From Thermaceae bacterium (GTDB taxonomy: Bacteria; Deinococcota; Deinococci; Deinococcales; Marinithermaceae): a stretch of 31,724 nucleotides of DNA. The notes under the pieces are model-generated. The model saw only the letters and a program-made list of their open reading frames with translations. It was not told the origin of the DNA and did no database searches. Position numbers and translations under genes: made by a program. The stretch is from assembly GCA_026985615.1 (NCBI GenBank), contig JALSQD010000057.1:1-31724 (forward strand), given 5' to 3'. Shown here piece after piece: positions 6,802 to 15,179 of the stretch. The number at the start of each line of letters is the position of its first letter. Position 1 is the first letter of the stretch.

Positions 6802-7728
6802 ATGACCGAGGTCGTCGGCCACGAACGGCAGCGCCGGCTGCTCGCGGCGCGGCCGGCGCAGAGCCTGCTTTTCGTCGGCCCCGAGGGGGTGGGGCGCAAG
6901 GCGGTGGCCCAGTGGTTCGCCCGCGGCCTCAACTGCGAGCGCGGCTTTCCGCCTTGCGGCACCTGCGCCTCCTGCCGACTCGAGCCCCACCCCGACGTAC
7001 GGGTGGTGGCGCCGCGCCTGGCCACCAAGTCGGGCCGGGCGGCTCGCAGGCCGCAGATCCACCTCGAGCAGATCGCGCCGCGCGAGGGCTCGGACGAGGA
7101 GAGCCTGCTCGAGTGGTTGCAGACGAGCCCCCGCTTCAAGGCCAAGGTGGCCATCGTGGACGACGCCCACCGCCTGGGCGAGGCCGCGGCCAACGCCCTT
7201 TTGAAGGTGCTCGAGGAGCCTCCCAGTTATGCCTACGTGGTGCTCATCGCGCCCAGCCGCGAGGCGGTGCTGCCCACGCTGGCGAGCCGCAGCCTCACCA
7301 TCGGCTTCGGCCCCCTGCCGGCGGAGCAGCTGCGGGCGCTTTCCGGCGACGAGGCCGCCCTCGGGTACAGTGAGGGTGCGGTGGGCCGCCTGATGGCGGC
7401 GCTCGCCGACCCTGCGGGGCTGGCCGAGGCCGAGGTCGCGGCGCGCGACTGGCTGGACGCGCTCGCGAGCGGGGACCCGGCGGCGCTGCTGGTGGCCACC
7501 GAGCGCCTGCGTGAGCGGGCCGAGGGGCCCTTCGACCCCTGGACCTTCGTGGCCCGGGACCTGGCGACCTGGCCCGCCGCTTCCCGCCGGGCCGCGCTCG
7601 AGGCCCTGGCGACCGTGCGCGAGGACCTGGAGGCCTACGTCTCCGCGGAGCTGGCCTACACCCGCTTCGCGTTTGCGATGAGGAGGATCTATGCCGAGCT
7701 GCGTTCGGGTTCGCCTCCACCACGGTAG
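6802..7728 (+). CDS. holB: DNA polymerase III delta-prime subunit
   Basis: 308 aa clamp-loader subunit that helps load the sliding clamp with the DnaX and delta subunits. Its P-loop-like sequence GPEGVGRK spans residues 26-33, and a zinc ligand set C45, C52, C55, C58 follows (C-x6-C-x2-C-x2-C). VAIVDDAH (Walker B region) and NALLKVLEEPP are typical of DnaX/HolB. ASRSL stands where the family has its SRC arginine-finger motif; the serine and arginine are kept but not the cysteine. The 3' end overlaps ricT by 38 bp. HolB next to RicT is a widely conserved arrangement in Gram-positive bacteria, which supports both calls. Confidence 0.92.
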   Translation: MTEVVGHERQRRLLAARPAQSLLFVGPEGVGRKAVAQWFARGLNCERGFPPCGTCASCRLEPHPDVRVVAPRLATKSGRAARRPQIHLEQIAPREGSDEESLLEWLQTSPRFKAKVAIVDDAHRLGEAAANALLKVLEEPPSYAYVVLIAPSREAVLPTLASRSLTIGFGPLPAEQLRALSGDEAALGYSEGAVGRLMAALADPAGLAEAEVAARDWLDALASGDPAALLVATERLRERAEGPFDPWTFVARDLATWPAASRRAALEALATVREDLEAYVSAELAYTRFAFAMRRIYAELRSGSPPPR

Positions 7729-8494
7729 GGAACCCAAGCTGTACGTGATGCGCTACAAGGGCGAGCCGCCCGCGGTGGGAACGCGGGTGGTGACGCGGAC
7801 CCCGCGGGGGCTCGAGCTGGGGGAGGTGCGCGGCGGCCCCTACGAGGCGGAGAAGTCGTTCGGCGAGGTGGTGCGCGTTGCCACTGAGAACGACCTGGAG
7901 CGGGTGCGCCGCTTCCGCGAGAAGGAAGAGAGCCTCAAGTGGTGGCTGCGCGCGCGGCTGCGCCCCAAGCTGCCCCAGGTGAAGGTGCTGGGCTGCAACT
8001 ACACCCTCGATGGCGGCCACGTGGTCGTCTACTACTCCGCCGAGCAACGGGTCAACCTGGGCTCGGTGGTGCGCGAGATCGCCCGCCACGCCGGGGCGCG
8101 GGTCGAGTTCGTGGCCAAGGGGCCGCGCGACCAGACGGCCTTTCTGGGCACGTTGGGGATGTGCGGCATGGAGAGCTGCTGCAGCACCTGGATGCAGCAC
8201 TTCGCCCCCGCCACCATCCGCATGGCGCGCGACCAGCAGCTCCCCCTCAGCCCCGAGAAGATCAGCGGCCCCTGCGGCCGGCTCTTGTGCTGCCTGGCCT
8301 ACGAGCACCCGCACTACAAGGAGCTCCTGGCCGACATGCCCAAGAAGAACGCCAAGGTCTGCACCTCGGCGGGCGTGTGCGGCAAGGTCATCAAGCTCAA
8401 CCCGCTCGCGGGCACGGTGGACCTCTACACCGAGGGCGGCGGCGTGATCACCGCCCCAGCGAGCGACCTGCGCCCGCGCGAGCCCAAGGAGTAG
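7691..8494 (+). CDS. ricT: PSP1-domain protein, RicT/YaaT family
   Basis: 267 aa. The PSP1 core is recognisable with two conserved cysteine clusters: C158, C163, C164 in CGMESCC and C195, C200, C201 in CGRLLCC. In Bacillus, RicT (YaaT) forms a complex with RicA and RicF that carries [4Fe-4S] clusters and modulates RNase Y-dependent mRNA processing and phosphorelay activity. The cysteines here are consistent with cluster binding; whether RicA/RicF partners exist is not visible. A strong ribosome site, AGGAGGATCT, lies inside the end of holB and fixes the ATG at 7691, giving a 38-bp coding overlap. Confidence 0.9.
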   Translation: MPSCVRVRLHHGREPKLYVMRYKGEPPAVGTRVVTRTPRGLELGEVRGGPYEAEKSFGEVVRVATENDLERVRRFREKEESLKWWLRARLRPKLPQVKVLGCNYTLDGGHVVVYYSAEQRVNLGSVVREIARHAGARVEFVAKGPRDQTAFLGTLGMCGMESCCSTWMQHFAPATIRMARDQQLPLSPEKISGPCGRLLCCLAYEHPHYKELLADMPKKNAKVCTSAGVCGKVIKLNPLAGTVDLYTEGGGVITAPASDLRPREPKE

Positions 8495-8496
8495 CC

Positions 8497-9057
8497 ATGC
8501 ATTTTTACAAGGTAGCCAAGCGGCCGCGCCACTTCAACCACTTCTACCCGGCGGTGCCGGTGGTGATTGGCGTAGAGGCCCGGGGGCGGGTCAACTTCAT
8601 GCCTGCGGTCTGGAACGTGGGGCTGTCCTTCGACCCCCCGCTCTTCGGCGTGGGGGTGAGCCCCAAGCGCTTCACTTACGGCCTGCTCGAGGAGGCGGGC
8701 GCCTTCAGCGTGACCTTTCACCCCTTCGAACAGGCAGAGCTCGTACAGCGGCTGGGCTCGGTGAGCGGGCGCGAGGTCGACAAGGTGGCCGCCTACGATC
8801 TCGAGGTGCTGCGCGGCCGGGCGCTCGACGTGCCCCTGCTGGGGGGTTTCTACGCCGCCTACGAGCTCGAGAAGACAGACGCCCTGGTAACGGGCGACCA
8901 CACCCTCTTCGTGGGGCGGGTGCGCGGCATCTGGGAAGACCCGGACGCCTTCGCGGGCCAGGCGCTCGACCCGGCCCGGGTGCTGGCGCTGCTCTACTAT
9001 GGGCGCTACCGTTACGGCCATCCGGCGTCCGAGGTTCGCGAGCTGGGGGCGAAGTAG
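8497..9057 (+). CDS. Flavin reductase-like FMN-binding protein
   Basis: 186 aa. The N-terminal part (YPAVPVVIGVEARGRVNFMPAVWNVGLSFDPPLFGVGVSP) has the split-barrel pattern of the flavin reductase/flavoredoxin family, with the NFMPAVW stretch at the usual flavin contact, followed by an AFSVTFHPFEQAELVQRLG segment typical of the family. It probably binds FMN and reduces a flavin or another acceptor; the partner is unknown. The ATG lies 2 nt after the ricT stop. It may be a housekeeping flavin donor carried in this operon. Confidence 0.8.
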   Translation: MHFYKVAKRPRHFNHFYPAVPVVIGVEARGRVNFMPAVWNVGLSFDPPLFGVGVSPKRFTYGLLEEAGAFSVTFHPFEQAELVQRLGSVSGREVDKVAAYDLEVLRGRALDVPLLGGFYAAYELEKTDALVTGDHTLFVGRVRGIWEDPDAFAGQALDPARVLALLYYGRYRYGHPASEVRELGAK

Positions 9058-9059
9058 CC

Positions 9060-9353
9060 GTGTGGGCCGCGCGCGCCCGCGCCGCCGCCCGCAGGCTGCG
9101 GGTGGGGCGGCGCTTTTTCGAGGCCCAGCTCGTCTTCGAAGACGGTAGCCTGCTGCACTTCCGCCACGATCCCCACACCCGCTGGGTGCAGGCCTGGGCG
9201 CCCGAAGAAGGGCGCGGCCTCGCGCCCGAGCTGGTGTCCCGGATCGGGCGCTTCCGCCTCAACCGGCGCCACCTTGAGCTGTGGTTCGACGACGGCAGCC
9301 GGCTCGAGGTGCGCCTAGGCGCTTTCGGCACCCGCTTTCGCGTGCACGAATGA
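9060..9353 (+). CDS. Hypothetical protein, last gene of the holB-ricT operon
   Basis: 97 aa, arginine-rich, not recognised. It starts at a GTG 2 nt after the flavin reductase stop and ends just before a perfect 28-bp palindrome. Short strands (FEAQLVFEDGSLLHF, HLELWFDDGSRLEVRL) repeat the pattern F/W-x-D-G-S-x-L-x-x, suggesting a small beta protein with two similar halves. There are no membrane segments and no cysteines. Function is unknown. Confidence 0.6.
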   Translation: MWAARARAAARRLRVGRRFFEAQLVFEDGSLLHFRHDPHTRWVQAWAPEEGRGLAPELVSRIGRFRLNRRHLELWFDDGSRLEVRLGAFGTRFRVHE

Positions 9354-9381
9354 CGCCGCCCCCGCACGTGCGGGGGCGGCG
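9354..9381. terminator. Perfect 28-bp GC palindrome between convergent operons
   Basis: Two 14-base arms (CGCCGCCCCCGCAC and its reverse complement) meet at 9367/9368. It sits directly after the stop at 9353 and just before the minus-strand gene ending at 9396, so it probably serves both directions. No T tract. Confidence 0.7.
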
Positions 9382-9395
9382 TGGGGATCTTGGGG

Positions 9396-10331
9396 CTACT
9401 TCTCGTAGGGCTTGCCGATGGCCTTGGGCGCGCGCGAGGTGCCCACGAAACCGGCCAGCACCAGCATGGTGAGGATGAAGGGGAAGGCCTCGATCACCGT
9501 GGGGGGCACGATGTCCTTGCCACCCAGCTGGATGGCCAGCGCCTTGGCGAAGCCGAAGAGCAGCGTCGCGCCCAGCACCCCGATGGGGTGCCACTTGCCG
9601 AAGATGAGCGCCGCTAGCGCGATGAAGCCCTGACCGGCGGACATGTTGCGCACAAACTGGTTGAGGACGCCGATCGAGAGGAAGGCGCCGGCGAGCCCCG
9701 CCAGCACACCCGAGAGGATCACGGCCACGTAGCGGGTGCGGAATACGTTGATGCCCATGGTGTCGGCGGCCTCGGGATGCTCGCCCACGCTGCGCAGCCG
9801 CAGGCCCCAGGGAGTCTTAAACATCACGTACCAGGTAATGGGCACCAGCGCGAAGGCGAGGTAGACCAGCGGGCTGAAGCCGAACCACTCGGGCAGGCGG
9901 TTGACGACCTCCTTGGAGGCGGTGGTGTTGTCGTAGAAGTAGACGAGTACCAGCGAGGGCAGGCCGGCGGCTAGCAGGTTGATGGCGGTACCGCTGATGA
10001 TCTGGTCGGCCTTGTACTTGATCGAGACGACCGCGTGGATCCAGCCGATGAAGGCCCCCACCACCATCGCCAGCAGCACGGCCACCCAGGGGATCCACCA
10101 GATGCGGGCACCGGGGTCCTTGGCCAGGTAGGGCGCTTCCATCAGCTGAGCGCTGACCGCGGCGGTGAGCGCGCCGAAGATGATCATGCCCTCGAGCGCG
10201 ATGTTGACCACGCCGCTGCGCTCGCTGAACATGCCGCCGAGGGCGGTGAGGAGCAGCGTCGTGGTGGAGCGCAGCGTCGTCTGCAAGAGCGGCACCAGGA
10301 ATGCGGCGGTGAAGATGGTTTCGATACCCAC
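9396..10331 (-). CDS. ABC importer permease, NupQ/YufQ-like
   Basis: 311 aa, about eight to ten membrane segments. The early motif GMFSERSGVVNIALEGMI and the later GFIALAALIFGKWHP are hallmarks of the BMP-associated permease pair (NupP/NupQ, RbsC-like fold) that imports nucleosides or simple sugars. The GTG start lies one nt after the stop of the larger permease gene upstream, so they are co-transcribed and coupled. Neither the lipoprotein substrate binder nor the double ATPase normally found with them is in this window. It ends before the shared palindrome at 9354-9381. Confidence 0.88.
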   Translation of the reverse strand: MGIETIFTAAFLVPLLQTTLRSTTTLLLTALGGMFSERSGVVNIALEGMIIFGALTAAVSAQLMEAPYLAKDPGARIWWIPWVAVLLAMVVGAFIGWIHAVVSIKYKADQIISGTAINLLAAGLPSLVLVYFYDNTTASKEVVNRLPEWFGFSPLVYLAFALVPITWYVMFKTPWGLRLRSVGEHPEAADTMGINVFRTRYVAVILSGVLAGLAGAFLSIGVLNQFVRNMSAGQGFIALAALIFGKWHPIGVLGATLLFGFAKALAIQLGGKDIVPPTVIEAFPFILTMLVLAGFVGTSRAPKAIGKPYEK

Positions 10332-10332
10332 G

Positions 10333-12216
10333 TCAGATCACCCCCTGAGCGCCTTCCTCGGCCTGGGCGGCCAGGATCGGGTCGGTGAAGTAGCGCGGCA
10401 GGAAGCCGCCGGCGGCGATGAAGAGCACGATCAGCGCCTGCAGCATCATCACCAGCTCGCGGCTGATGCCGAGCTGCAGGTCGAGCTGGAGCCCGCCGGT
10501 GGAGAGCACGCCGAAGAGCAGCGCCGAGAGGAAGACGCCGATGGGCGTGTTCTGGCCCAGGAGCGCCACGGCGATCCCGTCGAAGCCCACGTTGGTGGGC
10601 AGCGACTGCTTGAGGCGGTACTCGTCGATGCCGCCGCCGAGGACGTAGTGGGTGGCGGCCAGGCCGGCGAGGGCGCCGGAGATGGCCATGGCCAAGATCG
10701 TCTTCTTGGCGATGCTGACGCCGCCGTACTCCGCCGCCTTGGGAGCGAGGCCGACCGCGCGCAGCTCGTAGCCGTCGCGGGTGCGCCACATATAGTAGTT
10801 GTAGAACGCCACGGCGAAGACCGCGATGATGAAGGCGCCGTTGAGGCGCACCGAGGCCAGCTTGGGCGAGAGCTCCATGGGGATGCCGGGGAGGAAGCTG
10901 CCCACCAGGTAGCCGGCGATGGCCGCGCCGAAGGCGACGAGCAGGCGCTTGCCCAGCTCGAGCCGGCGCAGCAGCACGTAGGCGGCGATCATGAAGGCCA
11001 GCGCCAGCGGCATGGACCAGCTAAAGGCCCCCGTCCAGGCCCCGGTGGCGGGGTCCTGGTGGAAGCCGAAGAAGTTGACCATCAGCGGGATCCGCGCCGA
11101 CTCGGCCACCTCGTAGCTGCGGCCCTCGTAGCCGGGGTACTTGAAGGGCATGTGGAGCGTCCACTTGCCGAAGAAGGTGTACTCATTCGAGGCGATCATG
11201 AAGAGGAAGATCGAGGCGGCGATGTAGTTCATCATGATCGTGTTGATCACCTCGTGGGCGCCGTAGCGCGCCTTGAGCCAACCCGGGATCGCTCCCCAGA
11301 AGGCGCCGCCCGTGGCGGCGGCGAGGATGCTGAGCGGCAGGAAGATGGCCCGGGCCACCGGGTCGGGCAGGCCCGCGAACCAGTGGGCGTTGGCCAGGTG
11401 CACGCCCACAAGCATGGCGCTGATGGCGCCGATGGTGAGCTGCCCCGGGGCGCCGATGTTGAACAGCCCCGCCTGGAAACCAAAGGCCACCGCCAGGCCG
11501 GTGAAGATGAGCGGGGTCGCGATGAGCAGGCTCTGGAACCATCCGGAGGCGGTGAGCAGCGGCCCGAAGAGCAGCTGGAAGGTGTAGGTGACGAGGTCGA
11601 GCTTGGCCGCGTAATAGTCGAGGGTGCTGCTGCCCTCGGGCATCTTCACGTCCTTGAGGATCCAGACCACCACGGCCCCGGCTACCATGGCGAGCAGCAT
11701 GCTCACCGCGGGCACAACGACGCCGCGCCAGCGCACCAAGAGCGCCCGCCCACCGGGCAGCTGCATGCGCCCGATCATGAGCAAGAAGAGGCTGTAGAGG
11801 AAGCTCGCGTAGGCGCCCAGCGAGAGGCTGTAGCGCTTGAGCGGGGGCCTGCGGGCGCCTTCGGCCAGGGCCGCGTTGTTGACGGCCCAGACGGCGTGAT
11901 AGAAGAGGTAGGCCTCGAGCGCGAAGACGGCCACGCCCAGGATGCCCAGGACGTAGAAGGCCCGGGCGCGGGTGCGCGCCTCGGGCAGGAACGTGGCCAC
12001 CGCGGCCGCGAGCGCCAGGGCCACCCAGAAAGCGGTGAAGTAGCCCAACCAGCTCACGTCGGGCAGAACCTTGGCGCGGCCGTAGAGGTCCACCGTGCCC
12101 CAGAGGGTGACGAGCACTCCCTTGCCGCCGAATGCCCGTATGGCCACGGCCCAGGGGCTAACGGCGAGCAAGAGCAGGAAGATGACGGAGGTGAAGGCTA
12201 GCCAGATGCGGTTCAC
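10333..12216 (-). CDS. ABC importer permease, NupP/YufP-like, with extra N-terminal membrane region
   Basis: 627 aa. The C-terminal part (from about residue 240) is a standard NupP-type permease, with TPLIFTGLAVAFGFQAGLFNIGAPGQL and YGAHEVINTIMMNYIA. Before it lie about 230 residues holding roughly four further membrane helices, which ordinary NupP proteins (about 350 aa) lack. The start is GTG at 12216 (VNRIWLAF), because TAGAAT lies exactly 7 nt upstream; an in-frame ATG further upstream would run through the promoter. It pairs with the permease at 9396 to form the membrane channel of a nucleoside or sugar importer. The extension could be regulatory or an assembly module; that is unproven. 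Confidence 0.85.
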   Translation of the reverse strand: MNRIWLAFTSVIFLLLLAVSPWAVAIRAFGGKGVLVTLWGTVDLYGRAKVLPDVSWLGYFTAFWVALALAAAVATFLPEARTRARAFYVLGILGVAVFALEAYLFYHAVWAVNNAALAEGARRPPLKRYSLSLGAYASFLYSLFLLMIGRMQLPGGRALLVRWRGVVVPAVSMLLAMVAGAVVVWILKDVKMPEGSSTLDYYAAKLDLVTYTFQLLFGPLLTASGWFQSLLIATPLIFTGLAVAFGFQAGLFNIGAPGQLTIGAISAMLVGVHLANAHWFAGLPDPVARAIFLPLSILAAATGGAFWGAIPGWLKARYGAHEVINTIMMNYIAASIFLFMIASNEYTFFGKWTLHMPFKYPGYEGRSYEVAESARIPLMVNFFGFHQDPATGAWTGAFSWSMPLALAFMIAAYVLLRRLELGKRLLVAFGAAIAGYLVGSFLPGIPMELSPKLASVRLNGAFIIAVFAVAFYNYYMWRTRDGYELRAVGLAPKAAEYGGVSIAKKTILAMAISGALAGLAATHYVLGGGIDEYRLKQSLPTNVGFDGIAVALLGQNTPIGVFLSALLFGVLSTGGLQLDLQLGISRELVMMLQALIVLFIAAGGFLPRYFTDPILAAQAEEGAQGVI

Positions 12217-12223
12217 GCCCCCG

Positions 12224-12229
12224 ATTCTA
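12224..12229 (-). promoter_or_regulatory. -10 box of a leaderless promoter for the permease operon
   Basis: TAGAAT on the minus strand ends 7 nt before the GTG at 12216. Confidence 0.65.
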
Positions 12230-12298
12230 ACGCATTGGGGTGTAGCTTCGTCCCGGTTCGAAAGGAGGTTCGGGCTCGCCGCTTCGGGCCTGGCGCGG

Positions 12299-12304
12299 TA
12301 GGAT
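12299..12304 (+). promoter_or_regulatory. -10 box of a leaderless promoter for menG
   Basis: TAGGAT ends 6 nt before the GTG at 12311. Confidence 0.6.
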
Positions 12305-12310
12305 GTTCGC

Positions 12311-13015
12311 GTGAACGAGACCGAGGCCAAGGCCCGCGCGGTGCGCGAGATGTTCGGCGAGATCGCGCCCCGCTACGACCTGCTCAACCGCCTGCTATCG
12401 GGCGGGGTGGACCAGCGCTGGCGGCGGCTGGCGGTGCGGATGGCCACCGAGAAGGCGCCCCGCCGCATCCTCGACGTGGCCACCGGCACCGGCGACGTGG
12501 CGCTGTTGCTCAAGCGGGCGCGGCCCGAAGCCGAGGTGGTGGGGGGCGACTTCACCCCCCAGATGCTCGAGCTCGCGCGTGCCAAGGCCGCGCGGGCGGG
12601 TGTGGACGTGCGCTTTCTGGAGGCCGACGCCCTCGCCCTACCCTTCGCGGACGCGAGCTTCGACGCGATCACCGCGGCCTTCGGCTTCCGCAACTTCGCC
12701 GACTACGAGCGCGGCCTGGCCGAGTTCCAGCGGGTGCTGGCGCCCGGCGGGCGGGCGGTGATCCTCGAGTTCCCTCCGCCGCCTAAGGGGCTTCTGGGCC
12801 GGGCCTACCGGTTCTACTTCAATGGCGTGCTGCCCTGGATCGGCGGCGTAATCTCGGGCAGGCCCGAGGCCTACCGCTACCTCCCCAGCTCGGTGGAGCG
12901 CTTCCCGGAGCCCGAACGGCTCGCCGAGATGATGCGCGCGGCCGGCTTCGCCGAGGTGCGCTGGCGCCTGCTCACCGGCGGCATCGCCGCGGTGCACGTG
13001 GGGGACAAGCCGTGA
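12311..13015 (+). CDS. menG: Demethylmenaquinone methyltransferase
   Basis: 234 aa class I SAM methyltransferase of the UbiE/MenG family. It catalyses the last step of menaquinone synthesis, the C-methylation of demethylmenaquinone. Signatures: MFGEIAPRYDLLNRLLSGG near the N-terminus, SAM motif LDVATGTGDVA with D55 and D62, and AFGFRNFADY in the middle. As an organism with the futalosine-pathway gene mqnD at 17568, it most likely makes only menaquinone, so MenG is preferred over UbiE. The GTG start has a leaderless-type -10 box. The stop overlaps the next gene's start by 4 bp, so it heads a three-gene unit. Confidence 0.92.
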   Translation: MNETEAKARAVREMFGEIAPRYDLLNRLLSGGVDQRWRRLAVRMATEKAPRRILDVATGTGDVALLLKRARPEAEVVGGDFTPQMLELARAKAARAGVDVRFLEADALALPFADASFDAITAAFGFRNFADYERGLAEFQRVLAPGGRAVILEFPPPPKGLLGRAYRFYFNGVLPWIGGVISGRPEAYRYLPSSVERFPEPERLAEMMRAAGFAEVRWRLLTGGIAAVHVGDKP

Positions 13016-13557
13016 AGTGGGCGCGCGAGCTGGGCAACTACCGGGTCCTGATCGAGGCGCTCGAGCTCGGGCTCACCCCCGGCGAGCTGGAAGAGCGCCA
13101 CGGCCTCCTCGCCGGATTCGTGCGTGAGCACGCCGGTGGCGCCCGCTACGCCAACGAGGTGGTCGAGCTGGTGCACGGCTCCGAAGGGGTCTTCGTCTCC
13201 TTCCCCGCGCTGCCCAGCGCCGCCTACGCCTGGCTGGGCGAGGCGACGGGGGTCTTCTTCAGCCCGGTGGAGGCGCAGATCTGGCTGTGGGAGGTTATGG
13301 AGCGGGCCGAGGCGGGCGAGGGCGACTTGGTGGCCCTCTACGAGCCGGGCTTCGCCGACGACGATGAGAAAATCTTCATGGCCTACACCTACGAGGGCGA
13401 CCGTTACCAGCGGGGCTGGCCGCGCACCAAGCTGCCGCTCTTCCTCTGGCTCGCCGCCCCGGAGGAGCACCTGCTGATGGTGCGCACCCCCCGCGACGGC
13501 TACCTGGCCTTCCGCCTCGAGCGCGGAACGCCGATGCTGGGCGGGGTGACGTCGTGA
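13012..13557 (+). CDS. Hypothetical protein in the menG operon
   Basis: 181 aa, not recognised. It is acidic, soluble and rich in Trp and Tyr, with no cysteine and no membrane segment. It starts at a GTG overlapping the menG stop (GTGA) and its own stop overlaps the next GTG in the same way, so three genes are translationally coupled. The segment EGVFVSFPALPSAAYAWLGE and the following strands look like an alpha/beta fold. Function is unknown. Confidence 0.65.
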   Translation: MKWARELGNYRVLIEALELGLTPGELEERHGLLAGFVREHAGGARYANEVVELVHGSEGVFVSFPALPSAAYAWLGEATGVFFSPVEAQIWLWEVMERAEAGEGDLVALYEPGFADDDEKIFMAYTYEGDRYQRGWPRTKLPLFLWLAAPEEHLLMVRTPRDGYLAFRLERGTPMLGGVTS

Positions 13558-14249
13558 ACGACTACGACGTGCTGGTGGTGGGCGCGGGGCCGAGCGGAAG
13601 CGAGGCCGCCTGGGCGCTGGCGCGCCGGGGGCTCGTCGTGGGGCTGGTGACCGACAGCCTCGACAGCGTCTACCGGCCCGAGGTGCTCCCCGAAGGCGCC
13701 GCGCCCGCGGGCAGTTTGCTGGCCGAGGTCGCCAGCGGTGACCTCTGGACGCTGCACCGCCGGGCCAAGTACGCGCTCGAGGGCCTTGAGAACATCCACC
13801 TATTGCAGTCGTCGGTGGTGGGGCTGCTGCTCGAGGGCGGCCGCGCCGCCGGGGTGCGCACCTGGGAGGGGTTCGACCACCGCGCCGGCGCGGTGGTGTT
13901 GGCGGTGGGCAGCTTCCTGGGCGCGCGGCTGGCGGCGGGGGCGCTCGAGGAGGCCGCCGGGCGGCTGGGGGAGGCGGCCTACCCCGACCTCTACGAACAC
14001 CTCCAGGGGCTTGGCTTCGCCTTCGTGTCCGACGGCTACGAGGTGGCCGCCGCGGACGGCGCGCCCGCCTACGCGGTGCGCTTCCAGCGCTTCGCCCCCG
14101 GGGAGTGGGACTCGGCCAGCGGCCGGCTGCGCCGCTTCGCCGGCCTCTACGCCACCGGCCGGGTGGCCGCGGGCCACGCGCCGCCCGCGGCGCGGGCGGC
14201 CTCAGGCCTCGCCCTCGGCCGCGCCCTCGAGCCCGGCGGCGCGCAGTAG
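13554..14249 (+). CDS. GidA-related FAD-binding protein, short form
   Basis: 231 aa. The N-terminal motif VLVVGAGPSGSEAAWALARRG is a Rossmann FAD site, and GAVVLAVGSFLGARL and the late GLYATGRVAAG match the second FAD-contact regions of GidA/MnmG. It is about one third the length of MnmG and lacks its tRNA-binding helical domain. A similar short GidA-related protein of about 230 aa is known as a structure from Thermus thermophilus; its substrate is not established to my knowledge. The GTG overlaps the previous stop. The last 48 bp overlap the 3' end of mutY on the other strand. It is a probable oxidoreductase, possibly linked to quinone metabolism by its operon with menG. Confidence 0.82.
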   Translation: MNDYDVLVVGAGPSGSEAAWALARRGLVVGLVTDSLDSVYRPEVLPEGAAPAGSLLAEVASGDLWTLHRRAKYALEGLENIHLLQSSVVGLLLEGGRAAGVRTWEGFDHRAGAVVLAVGSFLGARLAAGALEEAAGRLGEAAYPDLYEHLQGLGFAFVSDGYEVAAADGAPAYAVRFQRFAPGEWDSASGRLRRFAGLYATGRVAAGHAPPAARAASGLALGRALEPGGAQ

Positions 14250-15179
14250 CTTGCGGTCCAGCTCGGCGAGCGGCCGCGCGGCGGGGGCCACGCCGCCCTT
14301 TGGGGCGTGGCCGCGAAAGACGCGTACGACCAGGTGGCGGTGGGTGAAGGCGTGGCGCACCGTGCCCGCAGCCTCCACCGCCCCGGCCCGGTAGTGCGCG
14401 AGCACCCTCGCGGGCGGCGCCGCGCCCGGGCCCATCGGTACGCCCCACAGCCCGGCGAGCTGGCCGCTGGAGCGGCGCTCGAGCACCACCCCGCCGGGGG
14501 CGCGCAGCACCAGCGCCCAGCGCTCCTCGGTGCGCGCGTGCCGCTTGCGCGGCGCGGGGTAGCGCTCCGGGGCGGCCTGTCCCCGACAGATCCCGGCGAG
14601 CGGGCAGGCAGCGCAGTCCGGGTTTCGCGGCGTGCAGACGCGGGCGCCCAGCTCCATCAGCGCCTGGTTCCAGTCGCCGGGGCGCGCGGGCTCGAGCCAG
14701 ACCGCGGCCACCCGCTCGAGCCAGGCCCGCCCCGGCTCCTCCTCGGCGTGCACCCGCGCCAGCACCCGCCGCACGTTGCCGTCCACCGCCGCCACCGGCT
14801 CGCCAAAAGCGATGCTCGCCACCGCTGCGGCGGTGTAGGGCCCCACCCCCGGCAGTTGCAAGAGCCCCGCGCGGTCCCGCGGCCAGCCCGCGCGCGCCAC
14901 CTCGCGCGCGAGTCTGAGCAGGTTGCGCGCGCGGGCGTAGTAGCCCGCGCCCTGCCACGCGGCCAGCACCGCCTCCTCGTCCGACGCCGCCAGCGTTTCC
15001 AGCGTGGGAAAGCGCTCGAGGAAGCGCCGGTAGTAGGGCAGGGCCTGCTCCACCCGCGTCTGCTGCAAGAGCACCTCGCTGAGCAGCACCCGGTAGGGGT
15101 CGCGCGCGCCGCGCCAGGGCAGCTCGCGCCGGGTGGCGTCGTACCAGGCGAGCAGCACCCGCCGCAGCGCGGGGGTCAT
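14202..15179 (-). CDS. mutY: A/G-specific adenine DNA glycosylase
   Basis: 325 aa. MutY removes adenine mispaired with 8-oxoguanine. Visible features: catalytic E35 in SEVLLQQT, a helix-hairpin-helix LPGVGPYTAAAV, catalytic D133 in VDGNV, and a [4Fe-4S] site C182, C189, C192, C198 (C-x6-C-x2-C-x5-C). A NUDIX-like recognition domain follows from about residue 215 (GGVVLERRSSGQLAGLWGVP). The start at 15179 is chosen because it makes an ATGA overlap with the upstream lipoprotein stop; an in-frame ATG five codons earlier is possible. The 3' end overlaps the convergent GidA-related gene by 48 bp. Confidence 0.93.
   Translation of the reverse strand: MTPALRRVLLAWYDATRRELPWRGARDPYRVLLSEVLLQQTRVEQALPYYRRFLERFPTLETLAASDEEAVLAAWQGAGYYARARNLLRLAREVARAGWPRDRAGLLQLPGVGPYTAAAVASIAFGEPVAAVDGNVRRVLARVHAEEEPGRAWLERVAAVWLEPARPGDWNQALMELGARVCTPRNPDCAACPLAGICRGQAAPERYPAPRKRHARTEERWALVLRAPGGVVLERRSSGQLAGLWGVPMGPGAAPPARVLAHYRAGAVEAAGTVRHAFTHRHLVVRVFRGHAPKGGVAPAARPLAELDRKLLRAAGLEGAAEGEA

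Noticed and set aside
10165..12201. A 678-codon plus-strand open frame across the permease region
   Set aside because: It is antisense to the permease with clear membrane-transporter motifs, has a composition of His, Gln, Glu and Gly typical of shadow frames in GC-rich DNA, and lacks a ribosome site or domain.
12877..14958. A 693-codon minus-strand open frame
   Set aside because: It runs antisense through menG, the GidA-related gene and part of mutY in the wrong frame. It is low-complexity Arg/Ala/Pro sequence produced by high GC.
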